From NCBI GenBank assembly GCA_003024175.1, contig MDYQ01000006.1:186001-250000 (forward strand): DNA of 64,000 nt, written 5' to 3'. The first letter of the stretch is position 1. Each line of letters begins with the position of its first letter. Below are positions 45,861 to 56,759 of this stretch, in pieces. Both the position numbers and the translations under genes were made by a program. The stretch comes from Planoprotostelium fungivorum. Lineage: Eukaryota; Evosea; Variosea; Cavosteliida; Cavosteliaceae. The notes beneath the pieces were generated by a model. The model saw nothing but the letters and a program-made list of their open reading frames with translations, had not been told where the DNA came from and did no database searches.

Positions 45861-46196
45861 CTTCTGAGTGGGCGACGATTGAAGCTGAGAACACGAGGGC
45901 ACTGTACTGTCCCGACACGCTGTCAAAATCATATTTCTCCCCCGTGCCGACAGATAACCGATGTCCACAACCGACGTTTATCTCTATCTTACGATGCAAC
46001 AATGATTCTGAGTCTTATACACCTCTGCACCACTATCTAAACATCCGTAGGCGATAAACGCTCGTTGTCGTGACAACTTCTTCCTCGCGTTTTGCCAAGC
46101 AAGTGAGTAAGAAACTGACATTCTTTGTCCCCCCCCGTGTCAACTGCTCTTCAAAAGAGCCGCACGAAGAACATCAATAAAATGAAATAAATGACT
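45861..46196. other. Upstream region of receptor kinase B and 3' flank of eEFSec
   Basis: 336 bases without a credible exon. AATAAA-rich sequence near 46175-46200 lies on the eEFSec side. CCCCCCC at 46130 is the longest C run seen in the window. Confidence 0.6.
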
Positions 46197-48292
46197 TTAT
46201 TGCGTCAATTTCTTCGTGTCTGAGAATCGATATCTCTTGTAGGTCAGGACCAGCCTCCCCTCTTTATCCTTCTGATCCTTGTTGAAGCGTACTTTGAATT
46301 TTCCACTGCTACCAAATGAAGACTCGATGACTCCCACGTCACCTGTCGACATCTCTCGGTTGACATTCATTACACGAGGTCCTCACCATTGGATGATCGT
46401 ACTACCTTGAGTCCGATGAAGAGAGACATGTCCGTCTCCTTCTTGAATAAATCTTTTCCTATCAAGGTTCGATCGTCCGCTACCTGATTTCTATCAGATC
46501 TTCCATCTACAATGACGATCTACCCTGTCGATGTTACCCTCCCGGCTCTTGATGGTGTAGATCTTCAATCTGCTCAGCTCCTCTCTGTTCGTGGGGTCCA
46601 CGATCTTCTCCATTCTTCCGTGGAAGGCCAACCGACACGTGTTCGCGTCTGGGGAGTTACGGATTTCGAATTTTAAATTTCCCGCCAAAAAGGATACTGA
46701 CGTCGGTGTCTAACTTGGATGCGATGATGACCGAATTATCGGGGGAATACACGGGTGAATCGAAGCTGAGCAGGGCCCATTGTTTCTTCCCCTCCTCCAT
46801 ACCTTCGTTGTAGATGTACTCGTCCTCTGTACTGAAATCTCTCGTATCTCATCCACATCGTCAATATGAAATAAAATGGATCGAAAATGATTTTAAAGTC
46901 ACCCGTTTCATTTGAATGAGAAAAGAACGTGCAACTGGCCATGACAGTAGAATGACCGACCGACACTGGTCCGTCTCAATGTTTCGTGCCGTTTCATTTC
47001 GCACGACTCACCGTGCATTTTACTCTTCGAAGTGCACGTCTGTTTGAAATATTTGATTCGATTCACACATACAACGGCTCCCTTCAACACTTTCACTGCA
47101 CCAACAGAACAAGCCAGACCTCTCTCCATCAACTTTGAATCCAGCTGCGTGACGCAGATTCCCGCCCTATCGCCCTGTGTCGATGTCAGACTGTGTGATG
47201 ACGTGTGATGACGTCATCACTTTTCGTATGTGTTGTACGGCCTTGTGAAAGACTTGCATCGATTTGATCTTCTTCTGTATACGGAGCTCGGGAAGCTCCA
47301 TCGTTTCGTTGACTGAAATTTCACCGGAAATGACTGTACCCGTCATCACTGTACCTTGTCCCTATCTCTCTTCAGAGATACATCACGTGGGTACAAGGTG
47401 AGATAATGTCGACGACCCACCTTGATGGGAAAACAGTGGTCGACGTAGAATAGAAAAGGGTCTCCCTGCTCCACCTTCTCGTGTCACGTCGACGTCATGA
47501 GATTTCACCCACTTTTCTGACGGGGGGATCAAAGTGTCCCATGATGGTGTCGATCAACTCTGCGACACCACTGGCAGCTGGTGCTGGTTTACTCGCATCT
47601 AAATTGTCCGCACTGGAACCTGATTGAAGTTGATGACTTTTGTTACGCTTCGTTACGTACCTGGATTGGCTGACACTTGTACGATAGGACAGCCGGAGAA
47701 TTTTGTACCGGCGAGCGTCTTTTGTAGTCTCAACTTCATCTTTTCGATCATGACGGATCGATCGACATCGGGTAAGAGATCGCACTTGTTGAGGGCGACG
47801 ACCATCTTTCCCGCGGTGATCTCACCGATGATGAGTCCCTGGAGTCGAGATGATTCGTCTGGATGATAAAGAGATCACCTCTGCAGTTTGAGTCTGAACG
47901 CCTTTTGTCACGTCGATGACGAGAATCATGGCGTCTATGATCTGAGCCCCTCCGATGATGGTTCGAATCAGAGAGGCGTGTCCGGGACAATCAACCAAGG
48001 TGAATTGGACGTTCTCTGCTCCAGTCATTCAATGTCTAAATGGACATCACTCACCGACGTCACCGTTCTGTTTCCATCGTGGCGTAGCTGGAACTGTGAA
48101 TGAAGAAAATCCAAGATCGAGCGTGATACCTGAACACGATGAGACGTTTTCGAAAAAGCAGGGTTTACCTCTCGCTCGGCTCTGTGGATTAGCATCTAAT
48201 GCTGCTGTTGAAAAATGATTGGACAAGACGCGAACGAGACTCGTCTTTCCAGAATCGATATGCCCCAATACGCCCACGTTAACGTTCAACAT
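46197..48292 (-). CDS. EEFSEC: Selenocysteine-specific elongation factor
   Basis: GTPase that delivers Sec-tRNA to UGA codons marked by a SECIS element. GTPase motifs: GVLGHIDSGKTSLVRVL (G1), PQSRARGITLDLGFSSF (switch I), DCPGHASLIRTIIGGAQIID (G3) and ALNKCDLLP (G4). Domain 2-3 matches include VDHCFPIKGQGTVMTGTV, KSMQVFHKAVQHI and THNxCRLAFHG-like NANTCRLAFHGRM. The eEFSec-specific domain 4 ends GVIESSFGSSGKFKVRF and LTYKRYRF. The C-terminal domain 4 and the IDSGKTS/TLDLGFS wording separate it from EF-Tu and eIF2-gamma. Seven or more introns; one (46676-46690) contains an E2F-like string. Start ATG 48292 sits directly before the G1 fold, as in animal proteins. Divergent from the HTTM gene. 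Confidence 0.95.
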
Positions 48293-48533
48293 GATCTTGG
48301 GAATGACGTTGCTGCTGATATGATTCGAGATCGTTTTACAAGACACGCGACAGACATCCTCACATTTTTAAGTTCAGGAAGGGAGGGAAACAGCAGCAGC
48401 TCTCTCAAAGACTCCCTGTCTGCTCTGCCATGAGATTGTGAGATCGTCGATTCACGAAGTAGAATATGACCTTCTGAACAGTAGGTGGAGAAACTATCTG
48501 GACATTTGGTCGGGTGAGTCAGAGCAAAGCACC

Positions 48534-51475
48534 ATGGATAGACTCGTGACGTTGTTTGGAATCGATTATCGTTCCCTCGCCTTCTTTCGCGTGATGATGT
48601 CCCTCGTACTGATCACAGACACCCTTCAACGATGGTACGGCCCCTTCCATTCCTCACCTGAACCATCATTTAGGTCAGATGTCTATGGACACTACAGCGA
48701 CCTCGGCATTCACGGTAGAGCCATTGCAACTGAACACTTTGTCAACGAAAATTGGATCATACCTCACATGACATTCGGATCAGTGTGGGGAGTCTCTCTT
48801 CTCTTCGCCATCCAAGTCATATCTGCATTCCTGATGGGCATCGGTGATCATTTGATAATGTGATTGGAGATGTGATGTCGAGCAGGTTATCACACCAAAT
48901 TGAATGCCACCATCAGTTATTTCCTCAATGTATCGGTGCAAGCCAGAAACTGGATGGTGTTACACGGTGGTGATGTCTACATCCGCGTCATCTTATTGAT
49001 GTCCATCTTCCTTCCCATCGACAAAGCGTCGGGCATCGACAATTCTGTCTTGTATAGGTGAGAGTCTCTCACACATCGTCCTGATGTTGATGATCTCAGA
49101 CGTCACGACAAACCGAGGAAGCAGATGTTCCAACGAAGTAGCCTCTCCCAGTGAGTCACTCCACCTCTTTACACTCTGACACCTCCAGTTATTTCGTCAA
49201 CGTCGCCTCCGTCTCCATGCTCTTCCAGGTGATGCGAAATCCTCCGAAAATGATTTATTTGTTCACATCGTTGTAGATCTCCTTCGTCTACTGGACATCG
49301 TGGGTTGATAAGACGGGAGACGATTGGAACAAGACAGGAGACTCAACGTGGTTGGCACTCAATCTCAGCTTCTTTACCACCGCACTCGGTGAATTCATGT
49401 CTCACATGCCGAGAGCTCTATTACAGACCATGACCTTCTCCGTTCTATGGTGGGAGGGTGAGTGATGATGATCTTCATTCGGACTTGATGGCGATCGTGA
49501 TGTCGATCGCGATGATGACAGACGACAGGCTACGGACCTCTCTTCTTCGTCAGTCCTGTCTATACTTCCCAACTCAGGTGACCCTGCCTCGTTGTAGAGA
49601 GTCGAATTTCATTGAAATCAGGGCCCTCGCAGTTTTCGGTTACGTTCTCCTCCACGTTGGATTTGCCACGTCACTGCGATTAGGTGAGACGTCGTACCTT
49701 CCCCGGCGATATCATGACATTGTGACAGGCATATTCGGCTCCATTGGAATGACAGCACCCATGCTGCTGATGCCCTCTTGGTTTTGGGAACGTCTCATTT
49801 TTTCGCGACTGCGAACGCGACAGCGGCTCAACTTCACCTTCCAGTTCAATCCTTACTCGAAGGTGTGAAATTTCCGTGAAATCTCGCCGCCGACACGGTT
49901 ACAGGTGGCGACGTTCGTGGCTGCCATCCTCCAATCTTTCTTCCTCCTACCTGAATCACAAGTCAAGCCCATGCAGAAGATCAAAGGTATACCCTTACCT
50001 TCTTTCCTACCTGAAACCGGGCAAGACATCTCGTGAGCTTTACAATTCAATTTTAAATTTTGGCTGACATTTCAATAGGAGCGAAGAGGGAGAACAGGGC
50101 ACCGTATCTCTCTATCCCACTCTCTTCTTCACCGCGAGAGACTATGAAGGTAGAGTCTGGAACAATCAATCTGCCCTCGCCGCAGCTTTCGATGCTTCCC
50201 CCCTCCTCTATCCATTCTCTTTCATATGGAGGACCACTGGAATCCGACACGTCCTCCACATCTTCTTCTGGCTGGCCATCGCCATAGAAGAACCACTGCA
50301 AGACATCAGCGAGCCTCCACCCCTGCCCCACTATTACGGTTCGGTGAAGAAGGAGACGTGGTGTGTGTCGTGTGATTTACGTCATCACTGAAAATTCCAG
50401 GAATCGTCACACGGCTTTTCGCAGAAATTTCCTCTGGGGATACAAGAAGGGGAAAAAGATCGCTCTGAACGGGGTCGCCCTCGTCTTCTTTGTCATCATC
50501 TTGCAAGCCAACATGTACAATGCAAACTTTTACAATTGGGCGCCGGAAGGGTACATGAGATATCTCATGTACCAGACCCACCTCCAACAGCAGTGGAAGT
50601 GAGTGAAATCTCACAGAGATTTCGATGTCGACGAGAGATTTCAGGATGTTTTCGCCGAATCCTCCTCGTACCGATTGGTACTTTATTTTGGAGGGAAAAT
50701 TAGTCAACGGAACGGACGTCGAATTGTTTGGAAATGAAGGTTTATTCACGACGACATATCGACCATACGATGACTTGGAGGTGAGACACATCATCACACG
50801 TCTCATCAGATCTCTCATTAGACGCCTCATTAGACATCTCGTCATTGACTTCATGACAGCAACCCAAACCTTATCGAAACTATAAGAATCACAGGTGGTT
50901 CAAGTATTTGGAAAACGGTGTCTGCTATTCAGAGTGAGTCCATGGTGTGAGAGATTGTCTGAAGGATGTGACAGTAAGAACGAAGTGTTGAGGCTGCACT
51001 GGGGAAGGTTCATCTGCAGGGAGTACAATGCAAAGTTTGAATACCTCGAGAGTCTATCGACATTCAGTATCAAGAGGTGATCACCTCATCATCATCATCC
51101 GTGAATCTCTTCGATATCGTCATCAAGAAGATCGTCACGTGCACCATCTCAATCATCGCTGATGAACCGTCAGAAAATGGATCTCTCTACACCCTGAGAC
51201 CGACGAACGCGTTCAGACCCCCAACTTTGAAGTCTTATGGAATCACCGATGCAGGGGATGAGAGTTCAATAGACACAGAGAATCACGAGTCATCGTCTCC
51301 TCTTCTCTTCGTCTCCTCCTTCACTGAAGGACATGATGAGTTGGGAACGATTGTATATCCAATGTCCGAATTGACGTCTACAATGAGATTTCGCGTGATT
51401 TTTGGAATTGATGGAAATTGCGTGAAGAATTGGGACGAGATGGAGAGAAGCAGACCCAGCAACGTCATCTTCTGA
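48534..51475 (+). CDS. HTTM-domain multi-pass membrane protein
   Basis: Starts MDRLVTLFGIDYRSLAFFRV, the beginning of the HTTM domain shared with vitamin K-dependent gamma-carboxylase. Several membrane segments follow (VSLLFAIQVISAFLMGIG, VASVSMLF, LNLSFFTTALGEF, AVFGYVLLHVGFA, IALNGVALVFFVIIL), then a lumenal part with WKMFSPNPPRTDWYFILEG and LWNVC-like soluble regions. WxMFSPxP is typical of HTTM proteins. Bacterial and protist HTTM proteins without the carboxylase lumenal domain are common, and the carboxylase activity cannot be claimed. About twelve introns. The one ending 49275 uses CATCGTTGTAG as its 3' splice site, and the one near 49580 carries an octamer near its 5' end. The last ~70 residues (from RPTNAF) are low-complexity and the stop is uncertain. 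Confidence 0.75.
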
Positions 51476-51572
51476 TTTTACACGATATTCGGTCTCCTCG
51501 TGCCTAATCTCGGTGTGTTCTACGGCTCAGTCACTCTCATCAACCCAATCACACGCACAACACGAACGAAAC

Positions 51573-52872
51573 ATGCAACACACGAATACGATGATGATAT
51601 TGTCTATACTCCTCTTCTCCACGGCTCTTGCCGTCAACAGCAACACGTTCACTCCTGCAGCAGTCAGAGACGGTAACACGTACTTCTTCACTGGCTTTGG
51701 ACCTTATCTCTACACCTTTAACCTTCCATCTTTGTCTCTTCAGAAGACGTAAGTTGCATACCACTGAAGATCTTCGAGTGTATTAACTGAAGGACAGCGA
51801 CTACGATGCCAGTGGCTCCTTTGGACAGCCAGCAACTTTTGATGGAAGATACGCTTACTTCTCTGATGGTGGCAATGGATCATATCGTTTGGACACGACC
51901 AACAATTTGGCCTTTGAATACCTGGCCAACACTCCCGCCCCCGAGGCCACTTACGACTATTATGCTGCCGTGAGTCACACACCATCTCCCTTTCTGTCTT
52001 CTCATCCATCTTCACATCTAAGAATCCACCAGAACCCCGTCTACGACTCCGCCAACAACAGCTACACCTTCAACTACGGTAACGCCACGAACAATGCTTC
52101 CATCATCAAGGCAAGCCCATCCGGCCAAGTCTTAGCCACCGCTCGTCTCGTCGGCTCTCAGAACCCCAGCGAAGGTTTCTCCTTCTTACAGTGAGCCTCT
52201 CTCCTCCATCTTCTTCTTCTCATCCTCTTTAGAACCTTGTCCATCCAGAACGACAGTCTCTACGTCATCGCCAGCCAACAAGACGGTTACCGCTCCACCT
52301 TCGACTACGACTTCTTCTCCCTCTCTTCATCGGACTTGTCCATCCATGATGGTCCGGTCCATCTTCCAGGCAGCGGCTCATCTGGTTGTCCCGTCCCCCC
52401 TCGACAGTGCGGGGTCCCCGTCTTGAACTCCCTCTCTGTCTATAACGGATCGGTGGTTTACACCTACACCATCTCGACATCGGTGGGGGAGGTCGGCAAC
52501 ATGACTTCGGGACCATTCCAAGTCTACGTCGTCAGCTACAACCGAGACTGTGGCTTCAGCAGGAACTTCTTTGACGATGAGGGAACTCAGCCATCGACCA
52601 TCGGCAACTCCACATGCAACGTGTCCACTTCGACATCATCGGCGACGAGTTCGTCAGCGGCAGCTACCTCGAGCTCATCTGTGACACCCATCGACACGAC
52701 TCCATCTGCATCATCGAACGATGGAGGATCGGCCACTGTCAACAACGCAGGAGCTGCTTCTACTGTGAACGGAGATGCCAACCCAGTGACTCAAGTCAGA
52801 GATCAGGCAGGATCGGCGACCAGATGGACTATCTCCATCTCCTTCGTCTTGGGTCTCATGCTCCTCGTGTAA
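51573..52872 (+). CDS. Probable GPI-anchored cell-surface protein
   Basis: N-terminal signal (MQHTNTMMILSILLFSTALA), then a beta-rich domain of about 270 residues with repeated aromatic-glycine phrases (TYFFTGFGPYLYTFNLPSL, YAYFSDGGNGSYRLD, NSYTFNYGNATNNA, SLYVIASQQDGY). This style suggests a beta-propeller-like fold, not proven. Many N-glycosylation sequons (NGS, NGT, NAT, NNS). Cysteines are few (GCPVPPRQCG, RDCG, NSTC). A Ser/Thr/Ala-rich stalk (STSSATSSSAAATSSSS) leads to a hydrophobic end (WTISISFVLGLMLLV) with no cytosolic tail, the pattern of a GPI signal. Three introns, the second at about 51967-52036. No family recognised. Confidence 0.75.
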
Positions 52873-53075
52873 AAGAAAGATAAAGAAGATATCATCAGAT
52901 GTGTTCTCATGCTCGAGTTGATGGAGGTGGTGTTGTTCATATGGTGGGAAGAGAGGAAATAAAAGATTTTGATGAATTTAATCTCATCACAGAGAAATGT
53001 ATTTCCGATAGAAGACATCACATCGAAGCATCGTGAGATCGTAGACTCTTCTCTTGAGCTCTCGATCGATATAGA

Positions 53076-55214
53076 ATGCAACAGAGAAGAATCCCGAGCG
53101 ACGAGCTCAGGCGATCGACTGAATTGTTGACTGACACGAGTGGCTATGCCAGCATCACCGACGATGAGAAAGATCCTCTCATCATCAGCAGCAATGGAAC
53201 GTCACGTCGCAAGGTGGAGCGTCACGTTTGGACATTTCTCATATGAGTACAGAGCCTGATCAAGACCGACGCACCTCCTCCTCCTATTCCAAAGAAGTCG
53301 GAGCGAGTGGTATCTCTCGATGCCGTTCGTGGGCTTACCATCTTTGTAATGAATCTCGTCAATAATGCCGAGGGATCTTATGAGATCTTAGAACATGCAG
53401 CTTGGTGAGCATCTCGCTGTGGTGATCGATTACCTACTCATCATTTGGATCATGTCATTATGTCTAAAAAGTTTAACCCAATTGACAGGAACGGTCTAAC
53501 GCTGGCGGACTTTGTGATGCCCTTCTTTCTCTTCATGGTCGGCTGCTCCATCGTCTTCTCTCATCACAGACTGAAGAAGCGATCTACTCGCAGGGACATC
53601 TTACAGAAGAGTTTCGTTCGCTTTCTCAAGGTGCGTCCATCTCATTCTGCACGATGACGATCCGAAATGATGTGCCGATGATTATCGATCTGATTCCATC
53701 GCAGTTGTTCGCTCTGTCTTACACCATCTCCTTCTTGTGGATGCTCCCTCAGATCGACCTGTATAGCTTGAGGTTACCCGGTGTCCTTCAACGTATCGCC
53801 ATGGGATATCTCGTCACCGTCATCATCGAGCTCTTCGTGCCCACCTTCGACATGGAAGATGAGGTGTGTGTCTTACAATCAGTGAATGTGACGACGAGAA
53901 GGGATTGGGAGTCAACGGCTACGCTCCACCAGAGAAGGGACCCATGGCTGCCTTTTGGTATCGTCTCGCTCACGGACCCTTCAGAGTGAGTAGTCTATAT
54001 TTACATCATACCAATCAGATGGATGATTGGCTTCAACACCAAGGCTCCTTGGCCAAGTTGGCAAGGCGCTTCCCTAGTAAGGAAGAGATCACGAGTTCGA
54101 GTCTCGTAGGAGCCTACTTTTTTCAGTCCTTTATTATTGTTTTTTCGATCTCTTTGTGACGATGAGAACAGATTCTCGTCACGTATAGCCTCCAGTGGAT
54201 GTGTGGACTCATCATCCTCTTCCTCTATCTCACTCTCGTCTTTGGTGTAGATGTGCCGGGTTGCGGGTGAACATCGTCACATCATTCCAACATTGTCATT
54301 ATCACACAGACGATGATGAGCCGAACATCTCCGCTCACACATTTACAGGCGAGGAAGTCTCACTGCAGACTGCAATGCATTCTCTCACATTGACATGACC
54401 ATCATCAGAGATCATCACATGTACCAAGGTGCAACCTGCAAAGTTATGGAACCACCCTGTCAAGAATTCGATCCAGAAGGAATCGTGAGTCATCCTCTAC
54501 AACGCACATGACTGAGCTCCTCTCAGTTGTCCACCATCGCTTCCGTTGTCAGTGTCATCATTGGAATGTACTATGGATACGTTCTGGTCAATATGAATCG
54601 ACCCAGAGCCATATTGAATCATTGGTTGGCTCCTTCCATCATCTTCTTGTCTCTCGGCCTCATCATCCACTTCTTTGGAGGTGATCATCGTCTCATCATC
54701 TCATCACGATCGACACGTGATGTGATCACAAAAGACGATGCAGATCTTTCGTTGACTCTTCTAGGTTTTCCTCTGAACAAGAACATGTATTCTCCCAGTT
54801 TTCTCTTTTTGATGGCGGGTGCAGCCGGTATCGTCCTCTCTCTGTTCTACATCGTTGTAGACGTCTACCAGATACAGAAACCCTTCATGCCCCTCATTTG
54901 GTTGGGCTCAGTGACGTTCGTCTACAACTCTCCACTCTGACGCTTGTAGAACTCCATCATCTTGTATTTCATGGATCAGATCACTCCTCGATTGATCTCT
55001 TGGTTCTGTTACAACGGAGGAGACAACAACCTCTTTGACTTGTCTCAGAAGCTCATCTACAGAATCATGGGAGACAAGTGAGGATGTCATCTGCTTCATC
55101 GCAGAGTTGATGGTGAAAAGGTTCGGACATTTCTTCTGGGGGATGAGCGACGCGATCTTCTGGACAATCGTGGCCGGTATCCTCTATCACAAGAAGATCT
55201 TCTTCAAAGTATAA
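53076..55214 (+). CDS. HGSNAT: Heparan-alpha-glucosaminide N-acetyltransferase-like
   Basis: Multi-pass lysosomal-type membrane enzyme that acetylates terminal glucosamine of heparan sulfate using cytosolic acetyl-CoA. Seen: RVVSLDAVRGLTIFVMNLVN, then HAAWNGLTLADFVMPFFLFM with the active-site His of the family, LPGVLQRIAMGYLV, SLQWMCGLIILFLYLTLVFGV, WLAPSIIFLSLGLIIHFFGG, LFLMAGAAGIVLSLFYIVVD and WFCYN. About ten membrane helices. Ten or so introns. That between GPFR and ILVTYSLQWM (53986-54171) is 186 nt and holds a complete tRNA-Thr gene. In a protist without heparan sulfate the substrate may be another amino sugar. The stop lies three bases from the stop of the convergent MLYCD gene. Confidence 0.88.
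54043..54114 (+). tRNA. tRNA-Thr(AGT) nested in HGSNAT intron
   Basis: Identical to the minus-strand gene at 27375-27446: acceptor GGCTCCT/AGGAGCC, anticodon AGT. It lies in sense orientation inside the 186-nt HGSNAT intron 53986-54171, and a T run at 54117-54123 gives the pol III stop. Internal A and B boxes are intact, so independent transcription is expected. Confidence 0.95.
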
Positions 55215-55217
55215 AAC

Positions 55218-56557
55218 TCAGGTTTTATTTTTCGGAAATTGGTCCGAGACGGCGATCTTGCCTCGTTGTAGATAGTCATCTGCGTTCTTCTCTTTCGTCT
55301 GGAGGTGGTAGATGTAGCTGACCATCATCCCAAAAGATTGGGACTTACGTAAAGGAGAGCCGTCAGCGGCCCAAAATAATGGTCCCAACATGGCACCATT
55401 CTTCAGGTGGAAGTGTGCCACAGGATCTGCCGCGTGTCTCTTCCTCTTACAGTCGTGGAGGTAATGAGCGCACAACTCCATCATCGTCGACTCATGGTGC
55501 ATCGCATCCTGATCGTTGCATGGCGATGCGATCTGGAGGAGGTGATCGACGTGTGACGTGGGTGATGATGAGATCTGCTGTTGGCCCAGCCAATTTCGAA
55601 AATTTGGAATGGGACTGAAAGTGCAGAATCGGTTGACATCTGGTGATGGTGAGGGAGTTGTGATGACATCGGAATCACCTGGTGCGTCTCTTTGGAGCTC
55701 AGAGATGATCTTCTTCAAGAGAAAATGTCCCATCTCGATCCCTGATAAACCTGCGTGTGATGAATTTCATCATCGATGTCATTTTCTCATCCTCGATCAC
55801 CTTTCTGTGTCGAATTGATACTATAAAATACGGCGTAAGAAGGTGAATTGGTCGTCACTGAACTATAGATGTCCTAACATCAGGTCAGTTGCATGATGGA
55901 GTGGACGTGACATCACCTTCATCGTCTTTGGCATGGCTTCTCGCAGTGACATGCAGCAGAAACCCAGAGGTACCTCCCAAGGTAATTTGTCATGTGCCAT
56001 GTTGGGATGATATAAAATGTACACCCGACGGCTGTCTTTGATGCGAAGTTGGAGATCGGAGGGTTGGTACAGAGGATGCACGTGTTCATTCGAAGAGATC
56101 TACATCTACATCAGACAAAGACGTGATGGACATCTGTTGGATGTCTGAGAATCACCATTGGGTATAGCATGGGGATGTCACTGTCTTCTAATCGGTGGAT
56201 GGACAGATTCTCGTAAGTGAATCTGAATAATTTAGACGAGAATGTTAGTGGATGTCTCACTGCTTTGTCAGTTCGTCTTTTAGATTTGACTCCATCTGAA
56301 CAAATTTTGCGATCCGCTGCTCATCGTCTTTAATATGCATCCGATAACGGCTCATCAGAGTCTGTTGGTGATGTCAGCGAGAAAATGGTGATCCACATTA
56401 CCAATAACTTCCTGCGCCGATCTATGATTCGATGCAGAGGCATCGATACAACATCTCGGCTTGCTTCTGTGTTTAATGATCGCTGTGTCGTTGATACGTT
56501 TGGAATGCGGAACGTCCTACTGTCCGTCAGGTCAGGTGAACACTGCATTGGTGTCAC
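55218..56557 (-). CDS. MLYCD: Malonyl-CoA decarboxylase
   Basis: Converts malonyl-CoA to acetyl-CoA and controls fatty-acid synthesis against oxidation. Catalytic-domain blocks in order: LMSRYRMHIKDDEQRIAKF, RRVYILYHPNMAHDKLPWEVP, FYSINSTQKGLSGIEMGHFL (substrate and active-site loop, split by an intron), LCAHYLHDCKRKRHAADPVA, HFHLKNGAMLGPLFWAADGS with the catalytic-His phrase, and SFGMMVSYIYHL. Five or more introns. The first exon from 56557 could supply a mitochondrial-type presequence (MTPMQCSPDLTDSRTF), which is uncertain. Close tail-to-tail packing with HGSNAT: stops at 55214 and 55218. The exon YLQRGKIAVS contains the CTACAACG octamer. Confidence 0.85.
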
Positions 56558-56759
56558 CTCTGAGTCAGAATCTCGAAAGAAAAGAGGGATGCAGATCGGA
56601 CTGCCCTCATCCCTTCTTTGTAACCCGTGTCGGGTTGGATGGTCACGTGACTTGCCTTTTTTAACACCATTTTATTCTTCTTTTCACGCACCCTTTCGTC
56701 TCACAGCACTGTCTGAGACGATATTCTATCGAACAACAATCTTCTATTCATCGCATTCA

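Noticed and set aside
48534-51475. Vitamin K-dependent gamma-carboxylase activity
   Set aside because: Only the HTTM membrane part is clear; the lumenal carboxylase region is not recognisable, so the enzyme name is not justified.
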